A DNA stretch of 5,812 bases from an uncultured Micrococcus sp. (GTDB lineage: Bacteria; Actinomycetota; Actinomycetes; Actinomycetales; Micrococcaceae). Shown here piece after piece: positions 1 through 5,812 of the stretch. The stretch covers positions 1-5,812 of the forward strand of contig CAMIOJ010000155.1 of assembly GCA_946222435.1 (NCBI GenBank), given 5' to 3'. Every line of letters begins with the position of its first letter. The stretch's first letter is position 1. The position numbers were made by a program, and so were the translations under genes. The notes below the pieces were generated by a model. It ran no database searches. It had not been told where the DNA came from and worked only from the letters and a program-made list of their open reading frames with translations.

Positions 1-3000
1 GTACCAGACGCAGCAGGGCCGTCGTGTGGAGCGCCGGTTCGGCTGGGACACCCACGGCCTGCCCGCCGAGCTCGAGGCGATGAAGCAGCTGGGCATGACG
101 GACAAGGCCCAGATCGAGCAGATGGGCATCGACCGGTTCAACGACGCCTGCCGCAATTCCGTGCTCAAGTACACCCGCGAGTGGCAGGACTACGTCACCC
201 GCCAGGCCCGCTGGGTGGACTTCGACAACGACTACAAGACCCTCACCCCGGACTACATGGAGTCCGTGCTCTGGGCCTTCAAGTCCCTCCACGAGAAGGG
301 CCTGACCTACCAGGGCTTCCGCGTCCTGCCGTACTGCTGGAAGGACGAGACCCCGCTCTCGAACCACGAGCTGCGCATGGACGACGACGTCTACAAGATG
401 CGCCAGGACCCCTCGGTCACCGTGTCCTTCCCGCTGACCGGCGAGGTCGTCGAGGGCGGCTCCGCCTCCGCCGAGACGGCCGCCGCGCTCGCCGGCGTGC
501 ACGTGGTCGCCTGGACCACCACCCCGTGGACCCTCCCGACCAACGAGGCCCTCGCGGTGGGTCCGGAGGTCGCCTACGCCGTGGTCCCGGCAGGTCCGGC
601 CGGCGCCGCGATCGACGCCGAGCGCTTCCTGCTCGCGAAGGACCTCGTGGGCGCCCACGCCAAGGAGCTCGGCTACGCGGACGCCGCGGCCGCGCTCGAG
701 GCCGTCACCGAGACCCACGCCGGCTCCACCCTCGGCGGCCTGCGCTACGCTCCGCTGTTCACCTACTTCGCGGACGCCGAGGAGTACGGCACGCAGAACG
801 CGTGGCAGCTGCTGGTGGACGACTACGTCTCCACCGAGGACGGCACCGGCGTGGTCCACCAGGCCCCGGCCTACGGTGAGGACGACCAGCGCGTCTGCGA
901 GGCAGCCGGCATCCCGGTGATCCTCTCAGTGGACGAGGGCGCGAAGTTCCTGCCGCTGTTCGGCAGCCAGGAGAACGGCGGGGGAGTCCTGAAGGACATC
1001 GCCGGCGTCCAGGCGTTCGAGGCGAACATGACCATCGTCCGTGCCCTGCGGGCCATGGACCGCGTGTTCCGCGAGGCCTCCTACGAGCACTCCTACCCGC
1101 ACTGCTGGCGCTGCCGCACCCCGCTGATCTACCGCGCCATCACCTCCTGGTACGTCTCCGTCACGGAGTTCAAGGACCGGATGCTGGCGCACAACGAGGA
1201 CATCAACTGGATCCCGGGCAACGTGAAGCACGGCCAGTTCGGCAAGTGGCTGGAGAACGCCCGGGACTGGTCGATCTCCCGCAACCGCTACTGGGGCTCC
1301 CCGATCCCGGTGTGGGTCTCGGACCACCCGGACCACCCGCGCACTGAGGTCTACGGCTCCCTGGCCGAGCTGGAGGAGGCCTTCGGCCGCCTGCCGGTGA
1401 ACGCGGACGGCGAGGTGGACCTGCACCGCCCGTGGATCGACGACCTCACTCGCCCGCACCCGGACCCGGAGGCCGCCGCCGCAGGCGCCACCATGCGTCG
1501 TGTGGAGGACGTGCTGGACGTGTGGTTCGACTCCGGCTCCATGCCGTACGCGCAGGTGCACTACCCGTTCGAGAACAAGGAGTGGTTCGACTCCCACAAC
1601 CCGGCGGACTTCATCGTCGAGTACATCGGCCAGACCCGCGGCTGGTTCTACACGCTGCACATCCTGGCCACGGCGCTCTTCGACCGTCCGGCGTTCTCGA
1701 ACGTCATCTCGCACGGCATCGTGCTGGGTTCGGACGGGCAGAAGATGTCCAAGTCCCTGCGGAACTACCCGGACGTGAACGAGGTCCTGGACCGGGACGG
1801 CTCGGACGCCATGCGCTGGTTCCTCATGGCCTCCCCGATCCTGCGCGGCGGCAACCTGATCGTCACGGAGGAGGGCATCCGCGAGGGCGTCCGCCAGGTG
1901 CAGCTGCCGCTGTGGAACGCGTGGCACTTCTTCAGCCTGTACGCGAACACGGCCACCGCCGAGGGCACCCGCCCGGAGGGCTACCGTGCCCAGCCGAAGC
2001 ACTCCGCCTCGGACCCGCTGGACCAGTACATCCTGGCCACCACGGGCACCATGCTCCGTCAGGTCAAGTCCGCCCTGGACGCCTACGAGGTCTCGGACGC
2101 CTGCGACGCCCTGCGCTCCTACATGGACACCCTGACCAACTGGTACATCCGGCGGTCCCGCCAGCGCTTCTTCGCCGAGGACACGGACGCGATGGACGTG
2201 CTGTACACCGCGCTGGAGGCCTTCACGCGCGCCGCGGCCCCGCTGCTGCCGCTGGTGTCCGAGGAGATCTGGCGGGGCCTCACCGGCGGCCGCTCGGTCC
2301 ACCTGACCGACTACCCGGACGCGGACCTGTTCCCGCACGGTCCGGAGGCCGACGCGCTGATCGCCCGCATGGACGCGGTCCGCGCCATCACCTCGGCCGG
2401 CTCGGCGCTGCGCAAGGGCGCCAACCGCCGTGTGCGCCTGCCGCTGGCCTCCCTGTCCGTGGTGGTCCCGGACGCCGCCGGACTCGAGGGCACGTTCGCC
2501 CGCATCATCGCGGACGAGCTGAACCTCAAGGACGTGGCGCTCTCCGAGCTGACCCCTCAGGCGGTGGCCGAGTACGGCATCGGTACCGAGCTGAAGCTGA
2601 ACTTCCGCGAGCTGGGCAAGGCGTTCGGCAAGCAGGTCCCGCTGATCAAGAAGGCCGTGGACGCCGGCTCCTATGCCCAGACCGAGTCCGGCCTGCAGGT
2701 GAGGCTCGACGACGGCCCCGTCACCCTGGCGCCGGAGCTCTACGAGCTCCGCACCGTCACCTCCGGCGCCCCGGAGGGCACCGCGGTCGGCGTCCTGTCC
2801 GGCACCTCCGGCTTCCTGGTGCTGACCACCGAGGTCTCTCCGGAGCTCGCCGCCGAGGGCACCGCCCGTGACGTCGTCCGTGCCGTCCAGTCGGCCCGCA
2901 AGAGCGCCGGCCTGGACGTCTCGGACCGGGTGCGCACCGTCATCACGGCCCCGTCGGCCGTGGCCGCCGCCCTCCAGGCGCACCGCGACCTCATCTCCCG

Positions 3001-3118
3001 CGAGACCCTCACCACGGACCTCGTGGTGGAGGACTCGGGTGCCGAGGACCCGCGCAGCCACGCCGCGGACGACGCCACCAAGACCGTAACCGTGACCGTG
3101 GAGAAGGCGGACGCATGA
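1..3118 (+). CDS. ileS: Isoleucyl-tRNA synthetase, type 2 (5'-truncated by window edge)
   Basis: Cytosolic class Ia aminoacyl-tRNA synthetase that attaches isoleucine to tRNA-Ile and edits mischarged valine. The frame is open from base 2 and gives 1038 residues to the TGA at 3116. The GTG at 26 is an internal codon, not the start, because family sequence continues upstream of it. Visible motifs are GWDTHGLPAE (41-70), the Thr-rich editing motif WTTTPWTLP (from 512), the editing-pocket motif GTGVVHQAP...GEDD (842-886), a CWRC pair (1103-1114), DVLDVWFDSGS (1508-1540) and a perfect KMSKS loop (1742-1756). The tRNA anticodon-binding domain follows (about 2010-2480, with TNWYIRRSR at 2135), then a C-terminal region of DUF5915 type (about 2500-3060). 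The HIGH motif and an estimated 70-100 N-terminal residues lie outside. The sequence after KMSKS and the lack of the C-terminal Cys zinc finger of type 1 enzymes indicate the type 2 (eukaryote-like) subfamily. The frame is intact. The assignment is very secure; the subtype is from family knowledge. Confidence 0.97.
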   Translation, partial: YQTQQGRRVERRFGWDTHGLPAELEAMKQLGMTDKAQIEQMGIDRFNDACRNSVLKYTREWQDYVTRQARWVDFDNDYKTLTPDYMESVLWAFKSLHEKGLTYQGFRVLPYCWKDETPLSNHELRMDDDVYKMRQDPSVTVSFPLTGEVVEGGSASAETAAALAGVHVVAWTTTPWTLPTNEALAVGPEVAYAVVPAGPAGAAIDAERFLLAKDLVGAHAKELGYADAAAALEAVTETHAGSTLGGLRYAPLFTYFADAEEYGTQNAWQLLVDDYVSTEDGTGVVHQAPAYGEDDQRVCEAAGIPVILSVDEGAKFLPLFGSQENGGGVLKDIAGVQAFEANMTIVRALRAMDRVFREASYEHSYPHCWRCRTPLIYRAITSWYVSVTEFKDRMLAHNEDINWIPGNVKHGQFGKWLENARDWSISRNRYWGSPIPVWVSDHPDHPRTEVYGSLAELEEAFGRLPVNADGEVDLHRPWIDDLTRPHPDPEAAAAGATMRRVEDVLDVWFDSGSMPYAQVHYPFENKEWFDSHNPADFIVEYIGQTRGWFYTLHILATALFDRPAFSNVISHGIVLGSDGQKMSKSLRNYPDVNEVLDRDGSDAMRWFLMASPILRGGNLIVTEEGIREGVRQVQLPLWNAWHFFSLYANTATAEGTRPEGYRAQPKHSASDPLDQYILATTGTMLRQVKSALDAYEVSDACDALRSYMDTLTNWYIRRSRQRFFAEDTDAMDVLYTALEAFTRAAAPLLPLVSEEIWRGLTGGRSVHLTDYPDADLFPHGPEADALIARMDAVRAITSAGSALRKGANRRVRLPLASLSVVVPDAAGLEGTFARIIADELNLKDVALSELTPQAVAEYGIGTELKLNFRELGKAFGKQVPLIKKAVDAGSYAQTESGLQVRLDDGPVTLAPELYELRTVTSGAPEGTAVGVLSGTSGFLVLTTEVSPELAAEGTARDVVRAVQSARKSAGLDVSDRVRTVITAPSAVAAALQAHRDLISRETLTTDLVVEDSGAEDPRSHAADDATKTVTVTVEKADA
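3100..3107 (+). promoter_or_regulatory. Ribosome binding site of folC inside the ileS 3' end
   Basis: The purine run GGAGAAGG lies in the last codons of ileS, ending 7 bases before the ATG at 3115. It supports that start over the alternative ATG at 3205, which also has a GGAG (3195-3198) ahead of it. The residues between the two starts resemble the normal N-terminus of actinobacterial FolC. The site and the ATGA overlap suggest that folC translation depends on ribosomes finishing ileS. Confidence 0.6.
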
Positions 3119-4662
3119 TCGACCCCGCACAGGGCCACGTGGACGCCCCGCGGGACGTCGCCGGCGTCTACCGCGACCTGCTCGCCCGCGCCCCGGAGAA
3201 CCGGATGGAGCCGCGCATGGAGCCGATGCGCCGGGTGCTGGCGCTGCTGGGAGACCCCCAGCACGCCGCCCCGGTCATCCACCTGACCGGCACCAACGGC
3301 AAGACCTCCACGGCCCGCATGATCGAGGCGGTGCTGCGCTCCTACGGGCTGCGCACCGGCCGGTACACCTCCCCGCACCTGGAGAAGGTGACCGAGCGCA
3401 TCAGCATCGACGGCGATCCCGTCTCCGACGAGACCTTCGTCCGCATCTGGGCGGAGATCCTCCCCATGGTGGAGGTCATGGACGCCGAGCTCGAGGCCGC
3501 CGGAGAGCCACGCCTGACCTACTTCGAGGCCGTCACCACCCTCGCGTTCGCCGTGTTCGCGGATGAGCCGGTGGAGGTCGTCGTCCTCGAGGTCGGCCTC
3601 GGCGGCATCACGGACGCCACCAACGTGGCGGACGCGAAGGTCTCCGTGGTCACCCCGATCAGCCTGGACCACACGGACCTGCTGGGGGAGACGGAGGCGG
3701 AGATCGCCGAGGAGAAGGCCGGGATCATCAAGCCCGGAGGCTTCCTCGTCTCGGCCGCCCAGGACCGGGACGCCGCCCAGGTGCTGCTCGAGGCCGCCCA
3801 GGCCGCGGACGTACCGTACCGCTTCGAGGGCGTCGAGTTCGGCGTGATCGGACGCTCCCTGGCCGTCGGCGGCCAGCAGGTGTCCGTGCGTGGCATCGCG
3901 GGGGAGTACGAGGACCTCACCCTCCCGCTCTACGGCGAGCACCAGGCGGAGAACCTGGCCGTCGCCGTCGCGGCGCTCGAGGCGTTCCTCGGCGGCGGCG
4001 AGAAGCCCCTGGAGATCGAGCTGCTGCGCGAGGGCATCGCCCAGGTGACCAGCCCGGGGCGCCTCGAGGTGCTCCGCGCCGCACCGACGATCATCGTGGA
4101 CGCCGCCCACAACCCGGACGGCGTGCGCGTCTCCGCCCGCGCCGTGAAGGAGTCCTTCGGTCTGACGCGCCTGGCCCTGGTGGTGGGCGTGCTGGCGGAG
4201 AAGGACGCCCGCTCCATGCTGGAGACCCTGTACCGGGAGTTCGGCGAGCTGGTGGAGGACGTGGCGGTCACGCAGTCCTCCTCGCCACGGGCCATCCCGG
4301 CCGGCGAGCTGGCCCAGCTGGCCCTGGACGCCGGCTGGCCGGAGGAGGACGTGTTCGTCACCGAGTCCGTGCCGGACGCCCTCGAGTGGGCCGTGGGCCG
4401 CGCCGAGGCCGTGGACACCTCCGCGGACGAGCTCGCCGGCGGCACCGGCGGCGGTGTGCTGGCGATCGGCTCCATCACCCTGGCCGCAGACGTCCGGCAC
4501 CTGCTCGGTGCGCCCGCGTCCCCGGGGCCGGTGACGGTCGCCGCGCGCGGCATCGACCCGGCAGACCTGCTCGGCGCGGTCGGCCTGGACGAGGAGGACG
4601 AGGACGCCGTGGACCCCGAGGTCCTCGACGTCCTGGACGACGACACGGACGGAGGTCGCTGA
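3115..4662 (+). CDS. folC: Bifunctional dihydrofolate synthase / folylpolyglutamate synthase
   Basis: Mur-ligase-family cytosolic enzyme. It joins glutamate to dihydropteroate to make dihydrofolate, then adds further glutamates to reduced folates, using ATP. In the 515 residues the P-loop GTNGKTS is at 59-65, TSPHL at 85-89 and the Mg/ATP motif EVGLGG..DATN at 159-170. SLDHTDLLG is at 183-191 and EKAGIIK at 200-206; its K201 matches the lysine that is carbamylated in E. coli FolC. The C-terminal domain carries PGRLE (314-318), VDAAHNPDG (328-336) and VVGVLAEKD (356-364). The usual family length is about 420-450 residues. The excess lies mainly after residue 465 in a tail ending in a very acidic stretch (13 of residues 492-512 are Asp or Glu). 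The start overlaps the ileS stop as ATGA, and the next gene follows after one base. Whether this copy does both reactions cannot be read from sequence alone; a single actinobacterial folC usually does. Confidence 0.95.
   Translation: MIDPAQGHVDAPRDVAGVYRDLLARAPENRMEPRMEPMRRVLALLGDPQHAAPVIHLTGTNGKTSTARMIEAVLRSYGLRTGRYTSPHLEKVTERISIDGDPVSDETFVRIWAEILPMVEVMDAELEAAGEPRLTYFEAVTTLAFAVFADEPVEVVVLEVGLGGITDATNVADAKVSVVTPISLDHTDLLGETEAEIAEEKAGIIKPGGFLVSAAQDRDAAQVLLEAAQAADVPYRFEGVEFGVIGRSLAVGGQQVSVRGIAGEYEDLTLPLYGEHQAENLAVAVAALEAFLGGGEKPLEIELLREGIAQVTSPGRLEVLRAAPTIIVDAAHNPDGVRVSARAVKESFGLTRLALVVGVLAEKDARSMLETLYREFGELVEDVAVTQSSSPRAIPAGELAQLALDAGWPEEDVFVTESVPDALEWAVGRAEAVDTSADELAGGTGGGVLAIGSITLAADVRHLLGAPASPGPVTVAARGIDPADLLGAVGLDEEDEDAVDPEVLDVLDDDTDGGR
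4651..4655 (+). promoter_or_regulatory. Ribosome binding site of the DUF4233 gene
   Basis: A perfect GGAGG core sits in the last codons of folC, 8 bases before the ATG at 4664. It fixes that start and implies coupled translation, since the folC stop (4660-4662) lies between the site and the ATG. Confidence 0.75.
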
Positions 4663-4663
4663 C

Positions 4664-5239
4664 ATGGCCCACACCCCGAACGACCCGGAGAGCCCCCGCT
4701 CCCGCGCCGCCGATCCGGCCGACACCGCAGCATCCGACGCGGCAGGCTCCGGCGCCTCAGAGCCGGCCGCCACCCCGGACGCCGGCTTCGGCTCCGAGGA
4801 CTGGCGTCCGGCCCGAGAGACGAAGTCCCAGCAGGCCTGGCGTCCGGGCACCAAGAAGAAGCGCCGCTCCATCCAGGCGCTGTTCGCCTCCTCGGTGCTC
4901 TGCCTGGAGGCGATCGTCCTGTTCTTCCTGGGCATGACGCTCTTCGGCCTGAACCGCGGCGAGGACCACGCGGTGTGGTTCATCGTCGGCTACTCGCTGC
5001 TGGCGGTCGTCGCGGTCCTGACCTGCGCGATCATCCGGAAACCGGCGGGCATCCTCATCGGCTGGGCCCTGCAGCTGGTGCTGATCCTCTCCGGCTTCTG
5101 GGAGTACTCCATGTTCGTGATCGGGCCGCTGTTCGCCCTCGCATGGTGGTACGCCGTGGCCCGCGGCCGAGCGATGGACGCGGAGAACCGGGAGCGCGAC
5201 CGCCTGCAGGCCGAATGGGAGGCCGAGCACGGCGCCTGA
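4664..5239 (+). CDS. DUF4233 family integral membrane protein, function unknown
   Basis: A 191-residue membrane protein of unknown function. Residues 1 to about 62 are a polar tail rich in Ala, Pro, Ser and Asp, probably disordered and without a signal peptide. It contains two WRP motifs (47-49 and 59-61) and ends in the basic cluster KKKRR (64-68). Four hydrophobic segments follow at about 70-96, 103-124, 128-145 and 148-167, then a charged, probably helical tail (168-191, with NRERDRLQAEWEAE). The basic cluster before helix 1 and the Arg-rich end after helix 4 suggest both termini are cytoplasmic. The DUF4233 assignment rests on the helix pattern, the RSIQALFASSVLCLEA-like first helix and the position between folC and ndk, where Actinobacteria including Mycobacterium tuberculosis carry such a gene. 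The core of the family is about 110-130 residues, so the N-terminal tail is an extension. No catalytic motif is visible. Linkage to folC suggests a housekeeping role, but that is inference. Confidence 0.85.
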   Translation: MAHTPNDPESPRSRAADPADTAASDAAGSGASEPAATPDAGFGSEDWRPARETKSQQAWRPGTKKKRRSIQALFASSVLCLEAIVLFFLGMTLFGLNRGEDHAVWFIVGYSLLAVVAVLTCAIIRKPAGILIGWALQLVLILSGFWEYSMFVIGPLFALAWWYAVARGRAMDAENRERDRLQAEWEAEHGA

Positions 5240-5258
5240 GCCGTCGGCCGCGACGCAC

Positions 5259-5278
5259 CGGACCACTAGGCTGGTCCG
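5259..5278 (+). repeat. Perfect 7-bp inverted repeat upstream of ndk
   Basis: CGGACCA (5259-5265) and TGGTCCG (5272-5278) are exact reverse complements around a 6-base loop, CTAGGC. No T-run follows, so it is a poor intrinsic terminator. It could be a weak terminator or attenuator for the upstream genes, an operator, or chance in GC-rich DNA. It coincides with the possible -10 element at 5267-5272. Confidence 0.6.
5267..5272 (+). promoter_or_regulatory. Possible -10 element of an ndk promoter
   Basis: TAGGCT fits the TAnnnT pattern of actinobacterial housekeeping sigma-factor -10 boxes. Transcription would start near 5279-5280, giving a leader of about 34 bases before the GTG of ndk. No good -35 box is seen at the usual distance (the region 5242-5249 is GC-rich), so this is tentative. 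Confidence 0.35.
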
Positions 5279-5301
5279 AGGAACCCAGACCCCCTTGAGC
5301 G

Positions 5302-5307
5302 AAGGAG
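5302..5307 (+). promoter_or_regulatory. Ribosome binding site of ndk
   Basis: AAGGAG ends 6 bases before the GTG at 5314. An in-frame TGA at 5296-5298 rules out any start further upstream, so together they settle GTG as the start. Confidence 0.85.
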
Positions 5308-5313
5308 ACCCCT

Positions 5314-5736
5314 GTGACCCAGAACCACGAAGAGACCCTCGTCCTGGTGAAGCCGGACGGCGTCGCCCGCGGCCTGACCGGCCAGATCCTCGCCCGCATC
5401 GAGGCGAAGGGCTATGTGATCGCGGAGCTGAAGATGCTCACCCCGAACCGGGACATGCTGGTGAAGCACTACGAGGAGCACGAGGGCAAGCCGTTCTTCG
5501 AGCCGCTCGTGGAGTTCATGGGCTCCGGTCCGGTCGTGGCGGCCCGGGTGACCGGCAACCGCGTGATCGAGGGCTTCCGCTCCCTCGCCGGCGCCACCGA
5601 GCCGACCACCGCCGCCCCGGGCACCATCCGCGGCGACCTTGGCCGCGACTGGGGCGAGCAGGTCCAGAAGAACCTGGTCCACGGCTCGGACTCGACCCTC
5701 TCGGCCGAGCGCGAGCTCGGCATCTGGTTCGGCTGA
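5314..5736 (+). CDS. ndk: Nucleoside diphosphate kinase
   Basis: Moves the gamma-phosphate of ATP to nucleoside diphosphates through a phosphohistidine intermediate, keeping NTP and dNTP pools in balance. The 140-residue protein has the expected family length. By alignment with the well-studied enzymes, the active-site set is complete: K13 in VKPDG, Y53, F61, R89, T95, R106, N120 and the catalytic H123 in the signature NLVHGSDS (120-127). The start is GTG, with a strong AAGGAG site. Between R106 and N120 there are four more residues than in human or typical bacterial enzymes (around the sequence LGRDWG at 109-114), a form I also associate with Arthrobacter relatives. The C-terminus stops soon after the conserved ELGIWF, as is usual for bacterial Ndk. 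It lies 74 bases after the DUF4233 gene and may be read both from upstream and from its own promoter. A hairpin terminator follows. Confidence 0.97.
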   Translation: MTQNHEETLVLVKPDGVARGLTGQILARIEAKGYVIAELKMLTPNRDMLVKHYEEHEGKPFFEPLVEFMGSGPVVAARVTGNRVIEGFRSLAGATEPTTAAPGTIRGDLGRDWGEQVQKNLVHGSDSTLSAERELGIWFG

Positions 5737-5744
5737 TCCGCACC

Positions 5745-5767
5745 GGACCCCGTTCCTGACGGGGACC
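5745..5767 (+). terminator. Probable transcription terminator after ndk
   Basis: The arms CCCCGT (5748-5753) and ACGGGG (5759-5764) form a 6-bp stem with a 5-base loop. After one A-A mismatch, two more G-C pairs (5745-5746 with 5766-5767) extend it. It begins 8 bases after the ndk stop. Only a weak T-containing tail (CTTCGTCT) follows, as is common in high-GC Actinobacteria. The remaining bases to the window end hold no gene that I can see. Confidence 0.55.
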
Positions 5768-5802
5768 CTTCGTCTCCGCTTCACGACGTCGGCCCGGCAC
5801 CT

Positions 5803-5812
5803 TCCGTACGGA
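5803..5812. repeat. 10-bp palindrome at the window edge
   Basis: TCCGTACGGA is identical to its reverse complement. The preceding CT would allow it to extend if the bases beyond the edge match. It could be part of an operator or a hairpin belonging to the next gene, or chance; the window cuts off the answer. Confidence 0.3.

Noticed and set aside
26..28. GTG as the start of ileS
   Set aside because: The frame is open to the window edge, and the residues before it (YQTQQGRR) match the family just downstream of the HIGH motif, so the gene is truncated rather than beginning here.
1432..2871. A 479-codon plus-strand frame inside ileS
   Set aside because: It is an out-of-frame shadow of ileS, rich in Arg, Gly and Pro, and ileS in the main frame carries all the conserved motifs.
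926..3130. A 734-codon open frame on the minus strand across ileS
   Set aside because: High-GC genes with G/C third positions leave long open frames on the opposite strand. The translation is low-complexity (Arg, Gly, Val, Asp, His-rich) with no recognisable domain, and it lies over a clearly real gene.
3205..3207. Alternative ATG start for folC with a GGAG 6 bases upstream
   Set aside because: The residues encoded before it (VYRDLLARAPENR) look like the usual FolC N-terminus, and the upstream ATG has its own ribosome binding site and an operon-like overlap.
2740..4983. A 747-codon open frame on the minus strand across the end of ileS, folC and the start of the DUF4233 gene
   Set aside because: It spans three well-supported genes, its product is low-complexity with no family resemblance, and no ribosome binding site or promoter is evident. 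I treat it as a composition effect.
1..5812. Search for mobile elements, CRISPR arrays, tRNA or other RNA genes, toxin-antitoxin or defence genes
   Set aside because: The window is almost fully occupied by four housekeeping genes with uniform base composition. No repeats arranged as an array, no transposase motifs and no tRNA-like fold were seen in the short gaps.

Overview
The window is chromosomal DNA from a high-GC actinobacterium. Codons end almost always in G or C, and long spurious open frames appear on the opposite strand. Protein details (a type 2 isoleucyl-tRNA synthetase, a DUF4233 membrane protein between folC and ndk, and the form of Ndk) point to the Micrococcaceae. Micrococcus or a close relative such as Kocuria or Arthrobacter is my best guess; I cannot fix the genus without a search.

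Layout: all four genes lie on the + strand in one compact run. (1) 1-3118 is ileS, cut at its 5' end by the window edge, so the HIGH motif is outside. (2) 3115-4662 is folC, overlapping ileS by the four bases ATGA. (3) 4664-5239 is a small four-helix membrane protein of the DUF4233 type, one base after folC. (4) A 74-base gap (5240-5313) holds a perfect 7-bp hairpin, a promoter-like -10 element in the same place, and a strong ribosome binding site. (5) 5314-5736 is ndk, starting with GTG. (6) 5737-5812 holds a terminator-like hairpin and, at the very edge, a 10-bp palindrome; no gene is seen there.

How the genes work together: this is core housekeeping. IleS charges tRNA-Ile, FolC makes and polyglutamylates folates (the one-carbon carriers for purines, thymidylate and formyl-Met-tRNA), and Ndk balances nucleoside triphosphates. 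The DUF4233 protein has no known function but sits in the folC-ndk interval across many Actinobacteria. The first three genes are probably one translationally coupled transcript; ndk may also have its own promoter.

I found no mobile element, CRISPR array, RNA gene, toxin-antitoxin pair or defence system, and no convincing sign of an undescribed system. The points worth a second look are modest: the hairpin/promoter overlap before ndk, the type 2 IleS and its link to mupirocin tolerance, ileS occupying the place valS holds in other Actinobacteria, lineage-specific tails on FolC and the DUF4233 protein, and a four-residue insertion near the Ndk active site.
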